This document shows positions 41,775 to 49,368 of a DNA stretch of 49,368 bases, one piece after another. The notes beneath the pieces were generated by a model. It saw only the letters and a program-made list of their open reading frames with translations, was not told the origin of the DNA and ran no database searches. The DNA lies in NCBI GenBank assembly GCA_020833645.1, contig JAJHRQ010000007.1, positions 1 through 49,368 on the forward strand, in the 5' to 3' direction. The DNA comes from Thermocrinis sp. (GTDB lineage Bacteria > Aquificota > Aquificia > Aquificales > Aquificaceae). A program made the translations under genes and the position numbers. The stretch's first letter is position 1. Each line of letters opens with the position of its first letter.

Positions 41775-43478
41775 CTACTGTTTTTCAAAAAGAATGTATG
41801 GATGGTAGTATTCAAACTCTTTTTTAAAATCAATCTGCACTGCACTTACAAAGATGGCGGAAAGAAGGGTGTTGTATAGCTTTTCCACTTTCTCTTTCTT
41901 TTCCTTGTCTTCCACAAAGGGAATGATGTTTTCCAGAAAGCTCAAAAAGCCTTCTATGTTTGCCACTTCGTTGGGTATGTATCTGGTGGCGTATTGGGTT
42001 GGCAGTGGAACAAGCACCTTTTCTTTGCCACTTTTTACAAACTGCTCCACTATGCCAAAAACAACCTTGTCCAAAAGAAGCTTCTGATTTAGCGTATGCT
42101 TTGTTATCATAAGCCTGAGGATCTGTTCGTCCGCCTTGGGTTCATACTCCAATATTCTTTCAATTAATGAATCCCACTGTGGATGGATGGGATAGACAAG
42201 GTGAAGTTCCTTTGGGTTTTTCTCCGTTTCTTCGTCCCCCCTTGCCCTTGAGATGGCTTGGATCATCTCCACCAAGTTGGACTCAATGCCAAAGTCCATG
42301 ATGATGGCGTATATCTTGTTTATGGGTTTGTGAGGTCTTGAAAGGTCTATGCCCCTTGAGAGGGCAGATGTGGAAAGGATAATGTCCTCGTTTCCTTGGT
42401 TTATTCTATCTTGGCTTTTGCGAGAGTCTGCGGTAGCTACCAAACAGCTAAAACCTTCATCCTCAAGGCGGGTTTTTAACATAGCTAAAAGTTCCTTACT
42501 TTGCAAGAACAGAAAGGCGGTCTGACTGTGTTTGTCTTTGAAGGTGTGTTTTATGTACCCTGCTATTCTGTTTGCCAGTTCCTCTTTGACTTCCTCAAAC
42601 TTTTTAACCTCATCCACAAAAAGGAATTTCCTTTTTACTATTATTTTTGGAGAAGGATAGCCATGCTTTGCACGAACACTTACCTCTATATCCTTATGCT
42701 TAAAGTCCTCCTCCTCTTTAAAATCTGCAATAACCAAAGATTTAGGCACGACTTTAAACTCTCCATACTCTTCAAGCAGCTTTTTTAGTATTGCGGGCGA
42801 GTAGCCGTTGGCATCAAAGAGATATAGGTTTGCCCTTCCGCCTTTTTCTTTAACCTTTTCTAAAAAGTCAAACATCTGTTCAATGGCATAAAGTCCGTTG
42901 CTGTGCCCTAAAAACTCATCCAAGATTATGTGGAAGGTATATTGGTCTGTTATGCGTCTGGAAGCAAGTTTTTTTAAATGCTCCGAAGTAGCCTTTCCAT
43001 ACTGGCTTTCCACCAATGCCTGCTGTGTGCAGAAGGCCCATATGATGTCCTTTTTACCTATCAAATTTAGTATCTGCTCTACTGTTCTCTTTAGGATGCC
43101 ACTGTTAGCACTTAGATTTCTGTAGGTGTCCCCTATGTTTTCCACGTACTTACTTTTGCTGTCTTGTCTCTTTTCATAGACCAAACCTATGCTTTTGTTG
43201 GAGTTCTTTAGATATTCAAAAACTTTTATATATTCATTATCTCGTGGATCTATGCCTTTCCCATTTCCTTCCAAGGCATCCCTTAAATCTTTTAGCCTTT
43301 TATACTCTCTATCCACCAATACCTTACGGGTTGCCATGTAAAGGACTATGTGCTTTCCCTCTTGCATAAGGATGCGGTTTCTAGTCTGGGTGGTCTTTCC
43401 CGAGCCCGCAGAGTGTAAAAGGCAAAGGACTTTTACGTCTTGAGTCTTTGAAAAGAACTCATCCAGCTCTTTTCCCAC
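41775..43478 (-). CDS. SF2-type helicase of the defence-like block
   Basis: The 567-residue protein starts at GTG (43478) inside the end of the nuclease gene (46-bp overlap). It has a Walker A loop HSAGSGKTT (22-30), motif Ia-like VLYMATRKVLVDREY, a motif II variant ILDEFLGH (185-192) instead of DExH, LFLQSKELLAML (motif IV region), STSALSRGIDLS (369-380, motif V) and QAISRARGDEE (407-417, motif VI with two Arg). No HD nuclease domain or Fe-S cysteines are seen, so it is neither a complete Cas3 nor a clear XPD/DinG. Sequence-level family is unknown to me. It probably unwinds or translocates on nucleic acid for the linked nuclease. Confidence 0.8.
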   Translation of the reverse strand: MGKELDEFFSKTQDVKVLCLLHSAGSGKTTQTRNRILMQEGKHIVLYMATRKVLVDREYKRLKDLRDALEGNGKGIDPRDNEYIKVFEYLKNSNKSIGLVYEKRQDSKSKYVENIGDTYRNLSANSGILKRTVEQILNLIGKKDIIWAFCTQQALVESQYGKATSEHLKKLASRRITDQYTFHIILDEFLGHSNGLYAIEQMFDFLEKVKEKGGRANLYLFDANGYSPAILKKLLEEYGEFKVVPKSLVIADFKEEEDFKHKDIEVSVRAKHGYPSPKIIVKRKFLFVDEVKKFEEVKEELANRIAGYIKHTFKDKHSQTAFLFLQSKELLAMLKTRLEDEGFSCLVATADSRKSQDRINQGNEDIILSTSALSRGIDLSRPHKPINKIYAIIMDFGIESNLVEMIQAISRARGDEETEKNPKELHLVYPIHPQWDSLIERILEYEPKADEQILRLMITKHTLNQKLLLDKVVFGIVEQFVKSGKEKVLVPLPTQYATRYIPNEVANIEGFLSFLENIIPFVEDKEKKEKVEKLYNTLLSAIFVSAVQIDFKKEFEYYHPYILFEKQ

Positions 43479-44464
43479 ATGTTTTCTTGTCTCCGCTCCG
43501 CTATCTTCCCCGGCTCTATAATTTCTTCAGTGTTTTCCCTTTTTTGCATTTCTTCTTTGAGCCTTTCTATTTCCTTTGGCACCTCCTCTAAAAGCCTTTC
43601 CCTTCTTGCCCTACTTTCTGCCACCGCCTGCGAGTATTCCCAGTCTATTTGCTTGATCTTTTCATAAAGCTGTCTTACCCTTTCCCTGTAAGGGGAAAGG
43701 TCTTCTCTGTTCCAATAGAACCTCGCAGAAAAGGGCTCCGCCAACGGATAAAATAGGGAAAGACTAACCTCCCGCACATCTTTGGGCTTTTCTTCACACA
43801 GGTAATCCACTCCGTAAGAGATCACCTGAAGAAAACCCTTTAGCTCTGGGTTTGCAGTTTTCAAAGACAAGAGTTCCTCTTCCATTTCCAAAAGGCTTGA
43901 TAAAAACCTTTCAAAGCCCACCTCCCCTAAGGACACATTCACCGGCAAGCCATAAACCCTGTAGGGAATAACCCCTTCCCCTTTATCCAGCAAAGCCCTT
44001 ATGTCCCCCTCCGCACCCCCAAGCTTAAAATCCACCACATACAGAACTCCATCTGCTATAAACAGCAGGTCCGCGTTGATATAGATGCCCGCAATCTGAC
44101 TACCCTCTCCCAGGTGGTACTTTATAAACCTTATATCTCTTACATCTCTAGAGTCCTTTCCGTATAAAGAACCCTCGTAATAGCCAAGCAAGAACAAAAA
44201 CAACAAGGTATTTTTATCGGTCTGTAACAATCCCAGATTTTTAAGCTCCTGAGGAGGGTTTCCCAATTCAAAGGGCACGAGCCCTTTAAGCTGTTCCCAC
44301 ACGGAGGCAAGCTCCTCTAACCCATTACTGAGAAACTCGGATTTTATCTTTTCAAACCCGCCATCTTTAAAGCTTTCGTAATCCTCCACCCTACTCCTCA
44401 GAAAGCCCAACTTAAAGGCAAACTCAGAAACGTCCCCCAAAACTTCAACCACTGGGGTTGCCAT
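43433..44464 (-). CDS. PD-(D/E)XK-type nuclease with C-terminal coiled coil
   Basis: A 343-residue protein. The core INADLLFIADGVLYVVDFKLG (129-149) has the spacing of a PD-(D/E)XK site: Asp132, then Asp145-x-Lys147 on the next strand; a Glu before it (YYEGSLYG, Glu97) could be the helix residue. The Cys cluster of Cas4 is absent. A coiled coil (about 285-330, RRERLLEEVPKEIERLKEEM) precedes the end. The ATG at 44464 lies 27 bp after the Mrr_N gene and has no Shine-Dalgarno sequence. Cleaving invader or target DNA together with the overlapping helicase is the likely role. Confidence 0.7.
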   Translation of the reverse strand: MATPVVEVLGDVSEFAFKLGFLRSRVEDYESFKDGGFEKIKSEFLSNGLEELASVWEQLKGLVPFELGNPPQELKNLGLLQTDKNTLLFLFLLGYYEGSLYGKDSRDVRDIRFIKYHLGEGSQIAGIYINADLLFIADGVLYVVDFKLGGAEGDIRALLDKGEGVIPYRVYGLPVNVSLGEVGFERFLSSLLEMEEELLSLKTANPELKGFLQVISYGVDYLCEEKPKDVREVSLSLFYPLAEPFSARFYWNREDLSPYRERVRQLYEKIKQIDWEYSQAVAESRARRERLLEEVPKEIERLKEEMQKRENTEEIIEPGKIAERRQENMWEKSWMSSFQRLKT

Positions 44465-44491
44465 AATATGTTTATATAACGCAAGCTTTTG

Positions 44492-44923
44492 TTAAATTCT
44501 GACAATCTCTTGGAAAGTCAAAGCTTTATGATCTTGGTAGAATTTCCTGCCCTTTTCCGTTATCCTCCAAACTCCTCTTGGAACATTCCTATCAAGAAGC
44601 CCTTCTTCTACCATTTTGTGTTTTGCCCATTGCGCTGTGTTTTCCCATCTCTTTTGATTATTAGACGAAAGATCTTCGTAGTCATAGCTATTTAAGATGT
44701 TTTTTATTTTGGTATGGACACGCTCTAAAACATCCTTTGCGTGTGCCTCTCCTCCCAATTCAATCAGTGCCTCCAAGATTGGAAGGATAAACTTCTCCTC
44801 TGGTGTTCTCAATCCTCTTTCTAATCTACTTCTGTTTTTCTTTTTTCTACATGAGTCATTTTTAGTGGGTGTATACGCTACACCACTAAATATAGCATCC
44901 CATTCACTTTTAAGATTTTCCAC
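44492..44923 (-). CDS. Stand-alone Mrr_N-type winged-helix protein
   Basis: The 143-residue protein resembles the N-terminal DNA-binding domain of Mrr-like restriction proteins: PEEKFILPILEALIELGG, AKDVLERV, then NNQKRWENTAQWAKHKMVEE and GVWRITEKGRKFY. The nuclease domain of Mrr is missing. It is the first gene of the minus-strand block (27 bp to the nuclease), so it may be the regulator or the DNA-sensing part of the system. It is divergent from the DUF3782-like gene (38 bp). The N-terminal 40 residues are basic (KNDSCRKKKNRSRLER). Confidence 0.75.
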   Translation of the reverse strand: MENLKSEWDAIFSGVAYTPTKNDSCRKKKNRSRLERGLRTPEEKFILPILEALIELGGEAHAKDVLERVHTKIKNILNSYDYEDLSSNNQKRWENTAQWAKHKMVEEGLLDRNVPRGVWRITEKGRKFYQDHKALTFQEIVRI

Positions 44924-44961
44924 TTTTTCTTTAGAACTTTCTGTTTTAATTAATATTTATT

Positions 44962-45618
44962 ATGAGCCAAGGGATGAAAGAGTACAAGATTTCTAGCTTT
45001 GCAGACCTTATGCAGGCTTTGATGGAAAATCCTGAATGGCTTGAGGAACTAAGAAAAATGATCCTAACCCAAGAGCTTTTAGAACTTCCAAGGAAGTTTG
45101 AAAACTTTAGGCATAGGATGGAAGAAAGGTTTGATACCCTTGAAAAGCGGGTGCAGGAAGTGAAAAAGAAGGTGGATGCAATAGAAAGAAAGTTAGATAA
45201 AGATGTGTGGCCTCTCAAAGGTATGTGGTTAGAAATGAAAGTAAAGGATAATATACTTTCCTTCTTTTCGGAATACCTTTTGGACGCAAGGGCTATTGAC
45301 CAAGAGAAGATCAACAAAGACCTATTTTTGGCAATGGAAAAGGGAACTATCTCCAAGGAGGAGAGGATAGATGCGCTTAGATTAGATTTAATTATTGAGG
45401 GAACCTTGTTAAACACGGGAGAACCTGTGTTGGTGGCAGTGGAGGTTTCTTACACAATAGACGATTTTAATGTGCAAAGGGCTATAAACAGGGCGAAAAT
45501 TTTGGAAAAGGCCTTGGGCAAAAAAGTTTTGCCTGTAGTAGTGGGCTACAAAATAACAAAAAAAGCCCAAAATATAATAGAAAAGGAGGGAGTTTTAAAG
45601 ATAGTGTTTTCTGAATGA
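44962..45618 (+). CDS. DUF3782-like protein: coiled coil plus PD-(D/E)XK-fold domain
   Basis: The 218-residue protein has a helical start (ISSFADLMQALMENPEWLEE), a coiled coil (about 48-82, HRMEERFDTLEKRVQEVKKK) and a C-terminal domain with RLDLIIEGTLLNTG, VLVAVEVSYTI and a following helix DFNVQRAINRAKILEKALG. This architecture is common, often in many copies, in thermophiles and cyanobacteria; the fold is that of PD-(D/E)XK nucleases with Glu-x-Ser in place of Glu-x-Lys. Activity is unproven. It is divergent from the Mrr_N gene, and so may be part of the same island. Confidence 0.75.
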   Translation: MSQGMKEYKISSFADLMQALMENPEWLEELRKMILTQELLELPRKFENFRHRMEERFDTLEKRVQEVKKKVDAIERKLDKDVWPLKGMWLEMKVKDNILSFFSEYLLDARAIDQEKINKDLFLAMEKGTISKEERIDALRLDLIIEGTLLNTGEPVLVAVEVSYTIDDFNVQRAINRAKILEKALGKKVLPVVVGYKITKKAQNIIEKEGVLKIVFSE

Positions 45619-45621
45619 GAA

Positions 45622-45744
45622 CTAAGTATCCGGCAACTCACCCTTTAGGAATTTATCGTAAGTGCTCAGGTCAAAGTAGCCATGTCCAAGAGCTATTTCT
45701 ATCAGCTTTTTCCCTTTGTAGATTAGCACCCGAAGTATATACAC
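45622..45744 (-). pseudogene. Short fragment resembling the C-terminus of a TrpB2-type tryptophan synthase beta chain
   Basis: A 40-codon frame from GTG 45744 to TAG 45622 ends in LGHGYFDLSTYDKFLKGE, which resembles the tail of TrpB2-like enzymes (SGHGxxDLxxYD). The rest of the gene is absent; a TAG lies just upstream in frame. Adjacent (4 bp) to the DUF3782-like gene's end. A relic left by recombination is the simplest reading, but a short independent peptide cannot be excluded. Confidence 0.35.
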
Positions 45745-45814
45745 AGGCTAATTTTTATCATAGATTAGCAGGCTTAAGGTTTTAAATTCTTATAGCAAAC
45801 TTTTTAGGAGGTAG

Positions 45815-47185
<1,371 letters not shown>

Positions 47186-47193
47186 TCAAGCAA

Positions 47194-47220
47194 CCCCAAA
47201 GGGCTCCCAGCCCTGCGGGG
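47194..47220. terminator. Two-tiered hairpin between convergent thiC and uvrC
   Basis: AGGGCT (47200-47205) and AGCCCT (47209-47214) form a 6-bp stem with a CCC loop, enclosed by CCCC (47194-47197) and GGGG (47217-47220). It begins 8 bp after the thiC stop and ends 14 bp before the uvrC stop, so it can serve both. There is no T-run on either strand, so ordinary intrinsic termination is uncertain. Confidence 0.5.
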
Positions 47221-47234
47221 CATTCTAATATTCC

Positions 47235-48911
47235 TTAAGTCAAATACTTCTCTATCTCCTGCTTTATGGATGGGTCTATGCCCAGCTTCTTGAGGTGTCT
47301 GTCCTCCGCCTTTAAAAGCTCATACAAGTTCTCAAAGTTGTTGTAAATGATCTTCTTTTTGACCTCTCCTATACCCTTTATCCGGTCAAGGATGTCCTTT
47401 AGCCCCTCCTTTAGCCTTAGCTTTCTGTTGTAAGAGAGGGCAAAGCGATGGGCTTCGTCCCTAATCTGTCCGAAAATCCTATAGAGTATAGGATGTTCCT
47501 TTAGTCTTACCCTCTGCCCCCATTCAGTTAGCAGAATTTCCTCCTCCTTGGCGAGGGAGACCACCTTGATGGGCAAGCCAAACCTGTCCCTTACCCTTAT
47601 GGCTACGCTTAGCTGTCCGAGTCCTCCGTCAATGAGCCACAGGTCTGGCATGGTTTCCTCCCCTTCCTTAAGCCTTCTTGCCCTTCTGCTCAGCACCTCC
47701 TCCAGGGAGGCGTAATCGTCTATCTGATTTACCGTCTTTATCCGGTACCTTCTGTATCTCTTTTTATTCATAGTTCCCTCTTCCCAAACCACGCAGGATG
47801 CCACCGTATAGTCTCCATAAAAGTGGGAAACATCAAAGCCCTCTATGATCCTTGGTGGAGGAATTTTTAGCACTTTCAAGAACTCCTCCTGCCAAAGTTC
47901 CGGTGGCATGTAGTGGTGGAGGTTTTCTTTGACAAGCTCTTCCAAGCTCTGGTCTATCTTTTGAACGATCTCAACTTTCCCCCTTTCCGAGAGCCACCTT
48001 TTGACCTCTTCCGAGAGCTCAAAGTTCAAGAGCAAAACCTCCGGCAATGGATTGGAGTAGTAAAAGCCTATAATGGTCTCTTCCAACTCCTCCTCCGTCT
48101 CCAAAAGGAAAACCTCCTTATCCACCAGCTTGAAAGACCTTATCAAAAAGACTCCCAAGAGCCTACCTATTCTGTAAAAGAGGTCTGCCCTCTGGTAGGG
48201 AAGTCCGCTTACACTCTGACCCAAGGAGAGTTTTTCCAGAGCCCTTATTTGGTCTCTGATGAGGGCGCACTTTTCAAACTCAAGCCTTTCCATATGTTCT
48301 TCTAACCTCTGGTATAGTTCTGGTAGAACCTCAGAGACCTCCCCCGAGAGCATAGATTGGGCAGATTTCACCGCCAAGGAATAATCCTCTTTGCTAATCA
48401 GGCCTGCACAGGGACCACTGCATAGCCCCAAGTGATAATCCATGCATGGGCTGGTTCTAGTAGGCATTGGGTCGCAGGTGCGAAGTTTAAACAGCTTATG
48501 GATGAGTCTTTTTACCCTGTAGGCCCTCTTGGCGGTAAAGAAGGGACCAAAGAGCTTACCCCCATGCTCGGAGCCTCTAACCACCTTTATAGTTGGAAAC
48601 TCATCCTCCGTTAGCAAAAGGAGAGGATAGCCCCCACCGTGCTTGTGCAGGACATTGTACTTGGGTTTATGAAGTTGTATTAGGTCCACCTCCAACACCA
48701 GGGCTTCGTATTCGTTGCGGGTCAATATCCAATCTATACGGTCCGAACTGTTAACTATGGCATACTCCTTTTTGTTCTCTTGGGCTTGCTTGTAGTGTTG
48801 CAACAGCCTCTCCCTTATATTCTTGGCTTTTCCCACATAAAGGACCTTGTTGCCCTTCTTAAAGAGATAAACTCCACACTGGGTGGGTGCAGACTTTATA
48901 AGCTCAAGCAT
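47235..48911 (-). CDS. uvrC: Excinuclease ABC subunit C
   Basis: Makes the 3' and 5' incisions of nucleotide excision repair. The 558-residue protein has the GIY-YIG nuclease start (CGVYLFKKGNKVLYVGKAKNI), the four-Cys-like middle region (RTCDPMPTRTSPCMDYHLG, then CSGPCAGLIS), a UVR helix pair, the RNase H-like C-terminal nuclease with GFDVSHFYGDYTVASCVV and DLWLIDGGLGQLSVA, and a helix-hairpin-helix end (IKGIGEVKKKIIYNNF). Full length for thermophiles. It stands alone, convergent to thiC. Confidence 0.96.
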   Translation of the reverse strand: MLELIKSAPTQCGVYLFKKGNKVLYVGKAKNIRERLLQHYKQAQENKKEYAIVNSSDRIDWILTRNEYEALVLEVDLIQLHKPKYNVLHKHGGGYPLLLLTEDEFPTIKVVRGSEHGGKLFGPFFTAKRAYRVKRLIHKLFKLRTCDPMPTRTSPCMDYHLGLCSGPCAGLISKEDYSLAVKSAQSMLSGEVSEVLPELYQRLEEHMERLEFEKCALIRDQIRALEKLSLGQSVSGLPYQRADLFYRIGRLLGVFLIRSFKLVDKEVFLLETEEELEETIIGFYYSNPLPEVLLLNFELSEEVKRWLSERGKVEIVQKIDQSLEELVKENLHHYMPPELWQEEFLKVLKIPPPRIIEGFDVSHFYGDYTVASCVVWEEGTMNKKRYRRYRIKTVNQIDDYASLEEVLSRRARRLKEGEETMPDLWLIDGGLGQLSVAIRVRDRFGLPIKVVSLAKEEEILLTEWGQRVRLKEHPILYRIFGQIRDEAHRFALSYNRKLRLKEGLKDILDRIKGIGEVKKKIIYNNFENLYELLKAEDRHLKKLGIDPSIKQEIEKYLT

Positions 48912-48956
48912 AAATGTATAAGATAAACTGATTTACCCTCACTTGAGATTCTGCTC

Positions 48957-48971
48957 CAGCCTCTGAGGCTG
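48957..48971. repeat. Perfect 7-bp-arm palindrome just after the tnpB remnant stop
   Basis: CAGCCTC and GAGGCTG flank a single T. It lies 2 bp past the TAG (48974-48976) of the tnpB-tail frame, where IS200/IS605 elements keep a subterminal right-end hairpin that is also part of the omega RNA scaffold. This supports reading 48940-49249 as the right end of such an element. Confidence 0.5.
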
Positions 48972-48973
48972 TT

Positions 48974-49249
48974 CTAGAAATCCCTCATCGGGACCGTCCC
49001 CCCAGCCTCTAAGGGAACTAACTTACTCCTCACCCTATCCCACACCCCTTCCACCAACACGGGCTTCAGAGGAGAAAGGTCCCTTGGCAAGACCTTTCCA
49101 AGGATAGGGAAGAGGAGGGCTACCTTCAGAACTTGCCAAACACTTTGAAGGGTAGTTTTTGCTACCCTCCCCTGCTCGGGATTCCTTCCGTTGGCTCCCT
49201 CACATCCGCTTGACTCGCTCTGAAGGCTTTGTATGAGATTGAGAGGATG
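48974..49249 (-). pseudogene. C-terminal remnant of an IS200/IS605 tnpB gene
   Basis: A 91-codon frame with no credible start codon at its upstream end. It reads SGCEGANGRNPEQGR, then VALLFPILGKVLPRDLSPLK and RSKLVPLEAGGTVPMRDF before TAG. This is the style of the low-complexity tail that follows the zinc finger in many TnpB proteins and is encoded by the omega-RNA region. The catalytic part and the zinc-finger cysteines are missing. Upstream in the same frame is a TGA (49250-49252) that ends another transposase-like frame, so the tnpB gene was probably cut by insertion or deletion. Unlikely to be functional as protein; the RNA could still be made. Confidence 0.5.
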
Positions 49250-49368
49250 TCAACTTTTTAGGTTCATGATCGTATAAATGACAATAAAGGAGGCTAACCA
49301 TCTATAGACGGTTTCATACTTAGCATTCCAAGGAAACCTCTTGTAGAACCTCATTCCTCTTCCCAAAA
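49250..49368 (-). CDS. C-terminal end of a possible IS transposase, cut by window edge
   Basis: The frame enters from the window edge and ends at TGA 49250-49252 after 38 sense codons. RFYKRFPWNAKYETVYRWL followed by ASFIVIYTIMNLKS resembles the last helices of DDE-type IS transposases, in which a basic Arg/Lys-Phe segment precedes a hydrophobic helix. Too little is visible to name a family, and I would not exclude another protein. Its position right against a decapitated tnpB tail fits nested insertion. Confidence 0.35.
   Translation of the reverse strand, partial: LGRGMRFYKRFPWNAKYETVYRWLASFIVIYTIMNLKS

Noticed and set aside
40631-41777. Genome-wide recoding of TAG as an amino acid
   Set aside because: The 116-residue ORF itself ends in TAG just before the next gene's ATG, and uvrC-side and other genes use stops normally, so general reassignment is not supported.
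38963-44464. Complete type I CRISPR-Cas interference operon (Cas8, Cas5, Cas7, Cas3, Cas4)
   Set aside because: No Cas7 or Cas5 RRM-type glycine loop is visible, the helicase lacks an HD domain, the nuclease lacks the Cas4 cysteines, and cas1, cas2 and cas6 are absent. Kept only as a weak alternative for the 535-residue protein.

Overview
The window reads as a chromosome segment of a thermophilic, chemolithoautotrophic bacterium of the Aquificales type (Hydrogenobacter/Thermocrinis-like). This rests on gene content and protein style: Lys/Glu/Arg-rich proteins, a 424-residue MutL carrying the endonuclease motif, malate dehydrogenase next to aconitase, PEP synthase, an Aquificales-like FMN-binding/ApbE cluster, and CRISPR-like repeats with a CCACACGGT core. 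No database was searched; identities come from recognised motifs.

Layout. 1-557 and 48974-49368 hold pieces of IS200/IS605-type tnpB genes and a possible IS transposase tail, so both edges are mobile-element scars. 592-6271 is housekeeping: thiD, purB, a DUF255 thioredoxin-fold protein, a rhodanese, a bactofilin and a divergent M23 peptidase. 6320-9730 is a predicted extracytoplasmic flavin/electron-transfer cluster: a broken porin gene, a flavinylatable FMN-binding protein, an internally duplicated membrane protein and ApbE. It is followed by acylphosphatase and a LysM/LytM protein that lacks its catalytic histidines.

23587 down to 11414 on the minus strand is one tightly packed array: aconitase, mdh, a TPR protein, glyS, ppsA, pilM, pilN, pilO, a small exported protein, rimO and rusA. 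24463-30225 on the plus strand carries murC-recJ-gpsA, then a molybdopterin-fold oxidoreductase, an RluB-type pseudouridine synthase and a membrane-anchored thioredoxin. A zinc-ribbon gene lies antisense to the gpsA 3' end.

30215-32318 is a relA/spoT gene interrupted by one in-frame stop and three indels. It is followed by a nine-repeat, degenerate CRISPR array (32401-32964) with no recognisable cas gene nearby. 38948 down to 33125 is a housekeeping operon: moxR, nitrilase-family, trxB, mutL, hisF, nudix, an unknown small gene and hslV.

The most interesting part is 44923 down to 38963, immediately upstream of moxR. It is a compact minus-strand block of six ORFs: an Mrr_N-type winged helix, a PD-(D/E)XK nuclease, an SF2 helicase, two unrecognised proteins (116 and 240 residues) and a 535-residue protein whose architecture looks like a divergent Argonaute MID-PIWI lobe without catalytic residues. 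Two of the junctions are single in-frame TAG codons, so the 240- and 535-residue ORFs may be two parts of one Argonaute-sized protein of about 795 residues. I read this as a candidate nucleic-acid-guided defence system. The block ends at a divergent DUF3782-like nuclease gene; thiC and uvrC complete the window. The porin and spoT lesions may be real decay or assembly error, and the sequence alone cannot decide.
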